Assembly (NCBI GenBank): GCA_037893245.1
Contig: JBAIAA010000117.1
Span: 4,272,287 to 4,336,286 of the forward strand
Reading direction: 5' to 3'
Source of the DNA: Crossaster papposus
Taxonomy: Eukaryota; Echinodermata; Asteroidea; Velatida; Solasteridae
Length of the DNA stretch: 64,000 nucleotides
The translations under genes were made by a program, and so were the position numbers. Below are positions 1 to 10,942 of this stretch, one piece after another. Each line of letters opens with the position of its first letter. Within the stretch, counting starts at the first letter, position 1. The notes beneath the pieces are model-generated. The model searched no databases. It was given only the letters and a program-made list of their open reading frames with translations, and was not told the origin of the DNA.

Positions 1-1138
1 TGGAGCCGGCGACGGGGAGTTGTCTGATAGTTTGGGGATCGCGTTAGCGTAGCGGAAAGCGCGGCGACCAGTCTCACACTTAACGCAGGTGCCGTTTCAA
101 TGATTATTGATAAGTGATTTGTGCATTATAATTGTAGGAATGAGCATTAAAAGAACTTAATTATCGTTGTGATCCGACCAGCAGAAGTGTATGTTTGGGT
201 CCCTTATTCGTCTGTCCTGTTCGTCAGTTGGATTCGTCCCTTCAGTGTTCTTCCTTAAGGAAACTCTTGTACGCGTTGGCGGCATACGGCACTCCGAACG
301 AGCCCATTCATCTAGGCTAACTTAAGCTATAGGTCTGGAGGCCAGGGCGACCTGTTACTTGTCGGGAGCCCCGGTTGCGCCACAATATGCTGAAAGCTGA
401 TGTGTTTACTATACTCCTCTGCTGTAGACCCCCGGAAAAAAAAGCTGCACGAATTCATCGACAAGCATTGTGCTGAAACAAGAAAAAATTGTAATATTTT
501 AACAAATACACAATCAACCGTAAAAGAAAATGTGAAAATAAGCCAGATGTAGCCATTTAATCTACTTCGCAGCATTTCATGTTAAAAACGAAAATAAAAA
601 AACTTAAGAATTTTAGAGCCAAACTGGCACTAAACTGCCCGCCCGGCTCGCTATGATTCAAACAATGCATAGTAGACAACACACTGTACATGTACCTTAC
701 ACTCACATTTATAACAAGGGTCACGATCAGGTGACATGCAGAAGACAACTCAGCCCATAGTGTTGCTTAGGTATTCCTGCAATCTTCGTCACATAAGTAC
801 ACGTACTTCCTGCCGATACAAATCGGTAAACTCTATAACAAATTCAGTTGGGTGAACTGTACAGTTTACTGCTTTTGAAAGTATATTCCATGACGTCTTA
901 GCTTTCCGTTGATTGTGCAAATTTTGCTAAAATGTTCCCAATTTAGGTATTTTTTGGGCTCCCGATGCACACGTACAACGGCAGCCATGTTGAATGTGAT
1001 GTGAGAACCTAATAACCTATGACCCCCATACTGTTATGTTAAGCAAATCGATTTTGCCGGCCAGCTTTGCTTGTTTACCGCTAGCACATGTGCCACAATC
1101 AAATGTACTGTCTACAGGTAAATAAGTAAGTTCAGTAT
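1..1138. other. Left flank, no gene recognised
   Basis: AT-rich non-coding sequence left of the first LTR. I see no conserved coding stretch, RNA gene or clear terminal inverted repeat. Its last four bases before the LTR (1135-1138, GTAT) match the four bases after the LTR that ends at 23249, so this is the target side of the Gypsy insertion. Confidence 0.6.
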
Positions 1139-1430
1139 TGTGACGGAAAGTGCAAAGACTTAGGGCGAGGCTAGTGTTATTGTAATTATCACATTATGAA
1201 TGAACTCTAACCCAGGGCGTACGTGACCTGTAGTTGCGCGCGCTGGTTGGGCGGAGCTTACCGCTCAGTGACCCGCTGCGTGAATGCACGATATTGGGTA
1301 ACAAAGCCCATAGGTGTAAGTACATGTGCATGTAGATATACGTACGTGTACATGTGCGTGTTTTGTATGGTGTACCTGGGTGGTACATAATGCGTGTTCG
1401 TGGTCAGTTGGTTGAGTGCCGAGCCACCGG

Positions 1431-2525
1431 TAATGGCCCTGTCACACCAGAGCGTTTAGGGCCAACGCGTGAGAAACGTCTTGTAATTTTGGCAACACGC
1501 TGGCAAAGGCTGACCAACGCTAGCCAGCGTTAGCAACACGCTGAGCGCGTTACTCACACGCTGGGACACGCTGTCACATGCTGAGGAAAACATAACTAAA
1601 ATTTCCAGCGTTTGCCAGCGTGTGGATGCACACGCTGGAGGCGCATTGGAGGTTCGTTACTGACGCGTCGAACACGATAGACGATCGTTATCAACCCGCT
1701 AACCACACGCTGGCGTACGCTGGCGACACGCTGGTTATGGCCCTGTCACACCAGAACGTTTTAGGCCAATGCCTGAGTAGCGCGTTAAAAATAGTTGATA
1801 CGCTGGCAATCGCTGAACTTTCACAGAAAAAGTCAAGTGGAACCGTGATTTCAGCGTGTCCATACAGGTTGATAACGGGTTTATAGCGTATGCCAGCGCG
1901 TGAGTAGTGTATGAGGAACGCGCTCAGCATGTGAGGAACGCATCACTGATTTATAGTAAAAATACGACAGCGGGTCCCCAGCGTGTGAGTAGTGGGTTGG
2001 TAACGATCGTCTAGCGCGTTTGACGCGTGAGTAACGACCTTCCTGCGCGCCGCCAGCGTGTGCAGTCACACGCTAGCAAACGCTGAAAATTTTAGGTATG
2101 TTGAAAAAATGTATTTTTGCCTCAGCGTGCGACAGCGTGTTTCAGCGTGTGGGTAACGCGCTCAGCGTTGGTCAACGTTTACCCGCGTGTTGCCAAAATT
2201 TCAACATGTTACTCACGCGTTTGCCTAAAACGTTCTGGTGTGACAGGGCCATTACTGTAGTAGCGCGTCGGCTTTTTACACAACTAATCATGTGGTCGTT
2301 GCAGTACGCTGGCGCGCATCGGAACGCGCTAGGCAGTCGTTCACCAGTCGTCCAGCGCTTTACTAACGTGTTACTCACGCGCTGGCAAACGCTATGAACC
2401 CGTTATCAACGCGTTATGGACACGCTGAAATCACGGTTCCACTTTACTTTTTCTGTGGAAGTTCAGCGTTTGCCAGCGTATTAACTATTTTTAACGCGCT
2501 ACTCACGCGTTGGCCTAAAACGTAG
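1431..2525. mobile_element. Nested MITE cluster rich in CGCTGG/ACGCGTGAG words
   Basis: Interrupts LTR-A between GAGCCACCGG and TTCACGACTTGTG, which are nearly adjacent in LTR-B (20826-20855). The terminal motif GGCCCTGTCACACCAGA appears forward at about 1435 and 1738 and inverted at about 2234-2252; a truncated inverted end (GGCCTAAAACG) closes the block at 2522. The interior is a palindromic mosaic of short words such as AACGCGTGAGTA and CGCTGGCAAACGCT on both strands. I read it as at least two nested non-autonomous copies with no coding capacity. Confidence 0.6.
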
Positions 2526-2544
2526 CTTCACGACTTGTGTTCTG

Positions 2545-2905
2545 AGTTGTACATTGCGCATACCAGTAGTGCATTGTATATGCTGTGGTACATTGTATAT
2601 GCGGTGGTGCATTGTATATGGTATAGTACATTGTGTATGCTGTAGTGCATTGCGTATGTTGTAGTACATTGCGTATGCTGTAGTACATTGCGTATGCTGT
2701 AGTACATTGCGTATGCTGTAGTACATTGCGTATGCTGTTGTACGTTGCGTATGCTGTTGGACATGTGGAACCTGTTGTACGTTGCGTATGCTGTTGGACA
2801 TTGTGTATGCTGTTGTACGTTGCGTATGCTGTTGGACATTGTGTATGCTGTTGTACGTTGCGTATGCTGTTGGACATTGCGTAGTGTTGGGCGTTGCGCA
2901 TGGCG
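2545..2905. repeat. 19-bp minisatellite in LTR-A
   Basis: Tandem variants of GTAGTACATTGCGTATGCT with GTACGTTGCG, GGACATTGTG and GTGCATTGTATATG forms. The same array is in LTR-B (about 22466-22800) with a different unit mix. The period is not a multiple of three, so the long ORFs seen through it on both strands are artefacts of the repeat. Confidence 0.85.
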
Positions 2906-3309
2906 TTGCACATTGCTGATGCGGTCGCTCGTTGCTGCGGTAAGCAGTAGGTTTCCCCCATCCAGTAATTAAGGACTCAGGTAATGAAACAGCCCCAATT
3001 AAATCCTAATTATAGTACATTGTATTGATTGTTGAGAATAAATCATTATTGTTGATTTTTGTACCGACAATGCAGTTGTCAAGGTGTCTTTGTTCACAGG
3101 TTTATTGTGTAATTGACAGAGAGTAATCGCAATCATCATAATTGTCGGTATATTTCCACCAGAACGGACCTGCACCCTTAGCCTTTTAGGTCGCTCTTAG
3201 TGATCTCTCGTCTAGGGAAGAGCCTTAGGTAGTGAAGGTTGTCGCCACTCTATAGGTGTCAGACTTATCCTAACAGCCTTAGGTTGGCCCGGGGATTTCC
3301 CGCCACAAA

Positions 3310-3327
3310 TGGTGTCAGAAGTGGGAT
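3310..3327 (+). promoter_or_regulatory. Primer-binding site, tRNA-Leu type
   Basis: TGGTGTCAGAAGTGGGAT starts two bases after the LTR end. It is complementary to the 3' end of a metazoan tRNA-Leu(CAA)-like acceptor (…CCCACTTCTGACACCA) as I recall it. The identical 17-mer follows the LTR of element 2 at 26171. Confidence 0.85.
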
Positions 3328-3399
3328 GATTGTGATTGATTAGGTTGATTTCCTCTGTTGAATTGTTGAATTGTTGTTGTTGGTTTTTTGTTTTGAGAT

Positions 3400-4750
3400 A
3401 TGACCGAAAGCTCAAAAGGTCGAGTGGGCACCTCAAGTGCTGAGGCTGAGGAGCAAAGACTGCATATGGAAGCCCAATTTCTGCAATTGGAAAATGACCT
3501 CATTGCAAAGAAGTTGAAGGCTGCCATGGAGTTGCAGTCGGAGGGAAACATGATCACATGAAGGAAACATGACCACGCTGGGTCAAGGCCGGGGTGTGCT
3601 CCATCAGGTTGACACCGATGTTGAGTTTAGGATACCCGAAGAGACGTCCGGATATGACTCCAGAACATCGGAGAGAGTCATGGGTGCAGATATGCGGCCT
3701 GAGTCGGCCCCTTATGTGGGGAGGGGGGTGACGTTCAGGGAAAGTACACCTTGGCGAGGACGGCGCTCGGGAATTTTCCCCCGAGCACAGTCGACGCCTG
3801 TTGCCGGGGAGACAGATGATCCAAATGATGATCTGATGTCGGTTATCCCTGAAGGTGGCATGGAACGGGCTAAGGCGAGCGCCAACCCGTTCGTTTGCGA
3901 TATGGTATACCCTAAACAGGTACATGACTAATTGTTAAGTTTCGCTACTCGACCAGTCGAGGCGAATAACAACAGTTCAGCTAAAACCGACACCTCGTCA
4001 TGGGTCCATGGCCACTGAAACGAGAGGCACGGGTCCATTGTGATGTAGGTCGGGAGGAAAGTTTGGAGCGACTAAATCGCAGGCCAAATATAACCCCTGA
4101 TCGGTACAGCGGTAGAGTGCTCTGGAAGGAGTACTTCCGCCATTTTGAGTCGTCTCGTGAGGTGAACATGTGGGGCGAGGAACAAGCTGCAAAGTGGTTA
4201 GCCGCAAGTTTGCACGTATGGTGCGCTTGTAAAGTTGCTAGAGCGCAGGTTTGGATCAGCTCGACAGAGTGAAAATTATCTCGTCGAGCTGAGACATCGG
4301 CGCCAAAAGCCGAAGGAGACTTTGCTTGAATTAGGGCAAGCAATTCACGAATTGACGTCGAGAGCATACCCTGAGTTACAGGAAGATGCTAGTGAGAGGT
4401 TGGCTAAGAACCACTTTATGGACGCCGTTGATAGTAATTCAGTGAGAGAGGGCATCAATAGGGCCCGTCCAAAAACTTCGGACGAAGTGGTCCAGGCTGC
4501 TCTGGAGACTAAAAACTTTGAAAAGGTTGAGCAGGAAAGGTTGCTTGACCTGAAGCCCGCTAAATATGCGAGGGCGTTAGACTCTGGAACAGAGCAGAGG
4601 TTGGTGATTTAAGAGGGAAGTCTGAGTGAATAGGCCAAGACAATGAAGTCTGTGGCCGAGTTGGTGAAGTCGTTGTCAAGTCAGGATCACGGCAAGGATG
4701 TGATATGTCTCCTCAGACACACAAGCCCTGGAAAGCCGAGCCTGTGCGCC
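3400..4750 (+). pseudogene. gag of Gypsy element 1, frameshifted
   Basis: Structural protein of the retrotransposon, read in three frames. The ATG at 3400 starts a coiled-coil-like segment rich in E, Q and L (to about 3558). A second frame (3569-3928) holds the motif DVEFRIPEETSGYD, and further frames (4000-4272, 4235-4612) hold PDRYSGRVLWKEYFRHFES and the capsid-like stretch ARQSENYLVELRHRRQ. The same segments in the same order occur in element 2 (26359-27660), with DRYSGKILWNEYSQHFES and ARQSENYPVELRHRRQ, which shows that this is Gypsy gag and where the frame breaks lie. The zinc-knuckle end is not visible; the reading is lost around 4612-4760 where a DNA transposon is inserted. Confidence 0.75.
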
Positions 4751-5057
4751 CTCTGTTGTCCAAACTTTCCCGCGGCGTATATGACGTCATTGCGTTTATG
4801 CATGCGCGTTGTTTACGCCCTCAACCTTTGACCAAATACGCAGCCATTCATAAAAACACCTATTGCAGGATTTGTAGGCATGTCATACATAGTCATCGGG
4901 GTCACCATCATAAATAATAATTTATCTGACCCCACAAAGAGTTTTCCAGACGTTGTGCACCCCGTGAACTGCGTTTTGTGCTGATTCATTGCGTGATCAC
5001 ATGGCTTTTAGAGGCGCGAGAAAATTAACGGCTTTCGGAGAGCAATTATTTTTATAA

Positions 5058-5133
5058 ATGAAAATGGCTTACAAAATCCTTCAAATTCTCAGTGAGGACA
5101 CTTCAGATGTTGCTTTCTACTATAACACCAGTG
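5058..5133 (+). other. Possible first coding exon, plus strand (tentative)
   Basis: ATG followed by 25 codons (MKMAYKILQILSEDTSDVAF…) ending at a consensus donor, GTG|GTAAGT at 5134. A TATA-like TTTTTATAAATG lies immediately upstream. It would run opposite to the RAG1-N-like gene in the same transposon. I found no convincing partner exon before that gene begins, and chance open frames of this size are common, so this is only a candidate. Confidence 0.2.
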
Positions 5134-6038
5134 GTAAGTGTAGGACATTTTGATTTTGTTGAAGAAAAGTTGATTGAAAATGACCAAGACATGTTGTTGC
5201 TCGCGTGTACGTTCGCCCCCAAATCATAAACAGACATACCGTGTATGTACGTAACATGTACATGTGTTTGGGGCGAGATTGCACCGCGAGCGGTACGTGT
5301 ACACAACGGTATAAATTTAAATGTCCAAACGCATGGCGTTCGTACTTGGCCTAAAATATGTTGTTGCAGGGTTCATCTATACAATTAATTTCGTGGTCTG
5401 TAAACGTTAGGCCTATTCTGTATTCAGCACGAAAGATCAATAACATTAACGTTTAATGTTAAACCTTCAAGAATATTGCATTTTTAGTAAAAACTAAAAT
5501 GAAATGGGTCAACTTGTGTACGAGTTTATGTAGTCTACGGGAATAATAATAGGGACACCAAGTATGTAGTTAACTTTATATGGTAGTTAACTCGAGTAAT
5601 TATGAGATGATCTCAAATCGTAATTTTTTTTTTAATTGTAGGCCTAAGCCTTGTTGTACTTTTGTACAGTACAGGCCAAATGTACGACATTGTAAAAAAA
5701 TAACACCAATGCTATTGAGAAAGGAATTGTTTATGATACATTGTACAATAAATGTACATGTATATTTTATTTATTTATGATGTCATGGTTGCAACACATA
5801 AGCAAGAAGTAAAGAATTGTCATCATGGTCATGCTACCTTAAACTGCAGAAGCGTACAGATACATGATGAAAAAAGTACGTTAGCATAGTCATGACTTGC
5901 ATGTAAAAGGGCTCGAGCAATATGCGTTATATTTTGTTTGCCGAATTATATTACATGTTGTATATGGCTCTCACTAGACAAAATAGCCTCTTGCGTTTGG
6001 TTGGAAGTACATAAATGCACATCTATCAAAGTATCATG

Positions 6039-9007
6039 CTAATCTGTCATTTCTTTTTTGGGGGGCTTTGGTACTGGCTTGACGACTTTGGCTCTGACTT
6101 CTGGTGCTGTATTGATCTGGTTGCGTTTCATGATTGTCATCTGCCTCTGCAGGTCATCTCGCATACCATGAACGGCTCGGCCCATTCGGTTGAAGTCTGT
6201 GTGAATGAGCTCCCCTACTTGCTCATTCAAAAAGCCAAACCCAACCTTGAACCTACGAAGTTGCCCAATAGCATGGTCTTCAAGTAAAATGCAACTTAGG
6301 GGTCACGTTCTGATCATGACACATTTTCCGATATTTGTACATGAAATCCTTGATGGCGATCTCTGCAGTTTTGGGAACAAATCAGAATAAAGCATTTTGA
6401 AAATGAATTTGTTCAGATAATTTCAGTACAACTGTAAATGTAATGCGAGTAATATCATGTAATTGCTTAGGGGACACATACCCTTTCGATGGATGTTGTC
6501 CTCATCAATGCATTCTGCATGGTTTATAGCATGATGCACATGAGCGAATTTCAGAAAAATGTCTCTGAAATTGCTGCCGCAGGTTGCTGCCTGACGGAGT
6601 ATGTGCATCTGTGTTGCTATTGGGATGTTGTCCATATCTTTTAGATGTTCTTCGACCATTTCCCATGGAACCGATGTTAATGCATCTATCACTTCAAGCT
6701 GAAATTTAGAATAAAGATTACAGTAGCATTAATGACTTGCGAAGATAGATAGAAACAAGATAACACATGAAGATGTGAATATTCATTACCTTGCAGCATT
6801 TGTGAACATGGTTGCCTACAAAGGACTTTCCATGATATGCCTGTCTGCAGATTTTGAAAGTGGAGAGCACTTTATCTAGTGAACTTGCCACTGGGCCTGT
6901 ACCGTAGCTCAAGACTGCTGTTGCTGCTTCAGTTTCCTTTAACAATACAGTTTTGCACATGCACATGTCTGTATATGTTTTGATTGTAAGCATTGTTTTC
7001 ATTACGTGTCTTTCTATTTCCTGGCTTAATTGAAGGGCTTCATTTGCTGCAGCGGAGTTGTCTGCTGCCTTCTGTTGAAGAAGTTGCAGAGGTAGTTCAT
7101 CCTCGATTTCCTCAAGGTGATCACGTTTCTCAGTAAGTTGCCCTTGAATCAGTTCCTGTCGTTTGGTTTCCGCAATAACTTGTTCCTCAAAACTGGTCGG
7201 AGAAGGCTCTTCATTTATTTCATGCTGTTCCTGAATTCGGCACAACTGCATGTCAAGCTTGTGACATGAATTTTCAAACAGATTGAAGAGCTTCTTGTAG
7301 ACTCCAAGGGAAATATGGAGACTAGGAAGAACCACCTGTTAAATGACAAGGCCAAAAAATAAGGTTGTGTTTCAGATACATTGTAACCTGACCATCCCTA
7401 AATATTTGGCAGAATGTATGGTTGGCATTTATAAATAAACAAAAATAGGTAAATAATCAAGTACATGTACTGTGCATGGATTACAAAAATACAACTTTTA
7501 CTTACATGGTCAATTTGGATGGACATCATTGGCTCCCGAACAACACTGAAAGAGACATCTCGTTGTTTTCTTGCGCCATCTTCTTGAAATGCTGTAAAAT
7601 CTGCTTTTATTGATTTCAACGTTCTTGCTGTAAATGGGCCCCGCTATTGGTAAGAATACAGCATGTCTTGCTTGCTGGTTTTACAGTAGATGCAGCAGTA
7701 TCTTGCTAGAAAGGTAAGAAGTACAGTTTTGTTAACAAGTGGGTTTACTTTGACCCTAAATTAATTTGACCCATTAATTAATACTATTACAGACAATTTG
7801 GAAAAAACATGGGAGAATACCTGTTACAACATTACAGAATCATTTTTAATTTAATATTTAATATTTACGAAATGAAATGGTATGCAATATTGTGTTACCT
7901 TCTACAGTATCTTGAAATCATGTTAATTTATGTGTAAGGTAATGCCGATGTGTTTACTTACTCGACCTCCAGTTCGTATGGGTGTGGCCATTCCTGGCTG
8001 GTCATTTTGAAGCTTGAGCCACACCCACTTGTCAGCGGCCTCTTCGATTTCAGTGGGAATCGGTTTACCAGATTCGTGCGTTTGAGCCAGACGTTTGAGT
8101 AAACGGGCCACATTGGTTATGTTTAGAATGTCAGGCTGCTCTTTCCTTGGGCTTACTGGCCATTGTGATGAAGAGGCAACGGATGAGTGTTTAGCAAACT
8201 TAACTTGACAGTCATGATGCAGTAATCGTTGAACTTTGCCAATATTGTTACACCTGGTACAGATCACATTCAGGTTTTCCAGCTGAAACCTGAGAACCCT
8301 GGGACTTTCAGTTACATCTTGAAATCTGATGTTTTAATTGCATTTGGGGCAGTTTATTACTTCATTTGTTGCATACCTGTAACACAGTGTCAAACATCTT
8401 GCACAGTAATTGTGTTGACATGGTGTTTGTACAAAACGTTGTCCAATGATGCAAAGCAAATTCCACATGTGAAGAGTGACTGTTCCCAATCATGACCAAT
8501 GATGTCAAATTCGACAGGGTATTCAAAAGTGTCCGTTTTCACAGTTACATGCTGGAAGATGTTTCCTTCAATCAGTGAGAAGGGGAGAGGAGGAGGGAGG
8601 TTGCGACTTTGTGTTGCTGTATGTCTGCCACGCTTAGGTTTGCTCTTTACATGTGATCCTGCTGAAATTTGTTCATTGTACAAATCACAGACGAAACAGT
8701 GGCCAGTTCTTGTATGCTTTGGCCAAGTTCTTCGAATAGGCTGCGTTCTACTCAAAGTGCTTAGAGTGTAACACCTCGTATCAGTTCTACAGTGCCTTAA
8801 TTTTCTGCAGCATCTTTCGCACAAATTTGATGGATGCTGATCCACACTGTCCTCCCAGGTATTTAATTCAAAGATGCTAAACAACTCCTTTCTGTACTCA
8901 CGCACTGATGGTATTTTACTCCTGCATCCACGAAGAGTAATTTTAATTATGCTCGCACAAACTCTGCAGATTTTTCCGAGTGCATCTTGGTGGAATTTAA
9001 AACTCAT
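6039..9007 (-). CDS. RAG1-N-terminal-like transposon protein, six exons, two frameshifts
   Basis: Exons on minus: 9007-8377, 8289-7962, about 7636-7506, 7335-6790, 6698-6482, 6362-6039 (stop TAG). Donors GTATGC, GTAAGT, GTAAGT, GTAATG and GTATGT pair with TTCTCAG, TTTACAG, TTTAACAG, ATTTCAG and ACTGCAG; the 3-4, 4-5 and 5-6 joins keep frame. The product would be roughly 720 residues. The N-terminus has paired cysteines (ICRVCASIIK, HPSNLCERCCRKLRHC, GHCFVCDLY, FTCGICF, VICTRC) like the zinc region N-terminal to the RAG1 core. Later exons carry LPSLHISLGVYKKLFNLFE, SFVGNHVHKCCK and a C-terminal EDHAIGQLRRFKVGFGFLNEQ…HTDFNR block that I recall from invertebrate N-RAG-TP-type proteins. Single-base breaks near 8391-8402 and in an A4 run at 6286-6289 interrupt otherwise good frames. 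The exon 2-3 join does not keep frame with the sites seen. Function is probably transposition; no RAG1 catalytic core is present. Confidence 0.7.
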
Positions 9008-9243
9008 GACACTGATAAAACTTTGAATCATACATGTACTTTATATAACGCGTAATAAAACTTGAGAATAACCCTCTTAAGAGAAAAAAAAATAATTTCG
9101 CCTAGTGTGGTTTTTTGGGAGCAACCGGTGAGACAACTCGACCGCGCGACACGCAATACCACACACTACGCGCTGTACACAGTCGAGTTGTCCCACACTG
9201 CGTTGTTTTGTATTGCCCGCTTGTTTTGTAAGTCCTATTTTTG

Positions 9244-9610
9244 TGGTACAATCAGATGATCGAAAAACTCTTAAATTACGTGATTTTGAGTAGTGTTTGC
9301 GTAGTTATTGTTTGGATTAAGGTCCATCAGTGGCCTAATTAACACGGTAAATAAATGTGACCTGTCACCACAAAATGAGAGTAAAGTCGCACAATATGAT
9401 TCAGAGATATGGCCATCCAAAGTCAAAATATGAAGTGGTGGTCCATTTTAAGATTTTGCGTAATTTGGAAAGCCCAAGTCCTCCTTTTCATATTCCCATT
9501 TTTTGGTTGAGATCAGATGATCGAAAACCTCTTAAATTACGCGATTTTGCGTAGTTAGTGTTTGGATTGAAGTCCATTAGTGGTCTAATTAACACGTTAA
9601 TTAAATAAGC
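9244..9610. repeat. Direct duplication of about 105 bp
   Basis: The segment containing CAGATGATCGAAAAACTCTT to CCTAATTAACACG at about 9251-9345 recurs at about 9512-9597 with a few substitutions. The second copy lies inside the MITE-like block that starts near 9355. No coding content. Confidence 0.6.
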
Positions 9611-9990
9611 AAATCAGGTCCACGTAAGTATACCACGTTTTCAAAATTTTAATATTTTGTTGTTATACAATAGTTTGTATGTGTGGAAAATTTCAAGAAG
9701 AAATAATGATTAGAACATAGCCGTTGCTATGCTAAACCGAACCTTACTTGTCCTGTTTTGTAATCTTTTGCGTGTTTTTGTTTAAGATGTTTAAAGTAAG
9801 TTTTCTCACAAAAAAGGTTTCGTGAAACCCGTGACTTTCTGGAGCGCTGTAAAATGTATTTATCGTAAAACCCCCAAGTTTTATATACCATTGAAAAGCT
9901 CTCTTTTTCAAGAAATTGAAAATACCAATATCTCAATTTTCAATTTGTCCGACTTTATTCTCATATTGTGGTGACAGCTCACATATTATA
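9355..9990. mobile_element. MITE with about 40-bp terminal inverted repeats
   Basis: The left end reads TGTGACCTGTCACCACAAAA followed by TGAGAGTAAAGTCGCACAA. The right end, reverse-complemented, reads ATGTGAGCTGTCACCACAAT followed by ATGAGAATAAAGTCGGACAA. The interior has no conserved coding sequence. The target duplication is unclear. Confidence 0.6.
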
Positions 9991-10314
9991 AACGTGTAGT
10001 GAATGTCATTAACTTTACTGGTATGAATTTATACCGAAGGAATGAGCCTTGTTTTGTCATTTTCAAGAGCCGATAATTATTTAACGAACGTTACGACCGA
10101 TGCAATAATGCATCCCAAAGTCCTCAAAATCTGTTGTGTAAATATTTTACACGAGTGAAACGGCTGTTGATTATTAAGCTTTTATAATTTAAAACGTTTT
10201 TTAAAGTCCTTGTTTTTTATCAATTTTTACATTGTAATTAGGCGACCCTGGGCGCCGCCATCTTTGATTGAATTTTACAAAACTATTGAGGGCGCTGCAG
10301 CGAGTGCTCTTTAC

Positions 10315-10942
10315 TTTATTAGCACACATCCAATGCGCGCGGATCAGCCGTGTGTATACGTGCAAGTGGGTGGAACCACACACCAAGTCAGGGCAGTGTT
10401 TGTCGACATGAAATACTGTGTTATCCTGGGAATGGATTTCCTGGTTAGGTGGCAATTTGGATTTCCAATCGAAAGAGTGGAGGCCGGTGAGCGAATTAGG
10501 TGCACAAATGGTGCAGGCGAGCTCTTTGTGGGTCGCGTTGTAGTTTGTAAAACTACAGTAATCCCACCAGGTCATGAAGCCGTGGTCCCGGGGATAATTG
10601 CTCGGAAGGGTGCCGACTTGGTCGGGCCAGCCATGGTGGAACCATTGGAAGGTGGCGGTGACCTAGCCAAAAAGGGTTTAGTGTTGGCCAGATCTCTAGT
10701 GGAGACTGGGGCCGATGTCGTTCCGTTGCGGGTCTTCAATCCCGGAAGGGAGAAAATAGTTGCCTGTGAGGGGGCAACAGCGGGTTTAATCTCCCAGGTT
10801 GAAGTTGGTTCAATTCATGGTGAGTTGGATGGGGTGGCAGGTGTTGGCAAAGAGTTACCCCAACACTTGCAAGATTTGTTTGAGAGGGGTACATCCAAGG
10901 TGGAGGCTATGTACCACGGGGATGTCCGGAAATGTTTAGTAG
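10315..10942 (+). pseudogene. Gypsy element 1 protease and linker, truncated
   Basis: Retropepsin-type region of pol that would cleave the Gag-Pol polyprotein. It contains CVILGMDFL and VIPPGHEAVVPG, both collinear with element 2 (GILGMDFL and SVPPGHEAVVPG at about 28590-28780). The N-terminal catalytic DTG motif, present in element 2 as LLVDTGSSDT, is missing because the DNA transposon ends just upstream. The reading continues into the pre-RT linker (PQHLQDLFERG) and stops where LTR-C begins at 10943. The open frame runs on to 10971, but its last nine codons are LTR sequence. Confidence 0.75.

Larger units (their letters stand above)
1139..3307 (+). repeat. LTR-A, 5' LTR of Gypsy element 1
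   Basis: Begins TGTGACGGAAAG and ends CCCGCCACA, directly before a primer-binding site. It matches LTR-B (18725-23249) in plus orientation and, over its ends, LTR-C (10943-11877) and LTR-E (54971-63570) in minus orientation. About 2.17 kb long because of a MITE cluster (about 1431-2525); it also carries a 19-bp minisatellite that LTR-C and LTR-E lack or hold only in degenerate form. Confidence 0.85.
4770..10310 (-). mobile_element. DNA transposon with RAG1-N-like gene, nested in Gypsy element 1
   Basis: Separates the end of gag (about 4612-4760) from the protease (from about 10330) of element 1, so it is an insertion about 5.5 kb long. It holds a six-exon minus-strand gene (6039-9007), a MITE-like block (about 9355-9990) and non-coding flanks. 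I could not find its own terminal inverted repeats, so both limits are approximate and more than one element may be involved. There are no Gypsy motifs within it. Confidence 0.6.

Noticed and set aside
2499..2961. Long minus-strand frames rich in Tyr, Asn, Gln and Thr over the minisatellite
   Set aside because: They come from a 19-bp tandem array that is open by repetition in several frames; the same occurs at 22298-22855. No start context or conserved domain.
3310..3327. Possible tRNA or riboswitch at the LTR junction
   Set aside because: The 18-mer is a primer-binding site complementary to a tRNA end; no cloverleaf is present.
6015..6287. Plus-strand frame over the last exon of the RAG1-N-like gene
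   Set aside because: The minus strand carries the conserved EDHAIGQLRRFKVGFG block with proper splice acceptor and stop.
9133..9194. ACAACTCGAC/GTCGAGTTGT pair as ends of the RAG1-N-like transposon
   Set aside because: Only 10-bp arms 40 bp apart, next to the gene start; no matching copy near 4.8 kb, so not accepted as terminal repeats.
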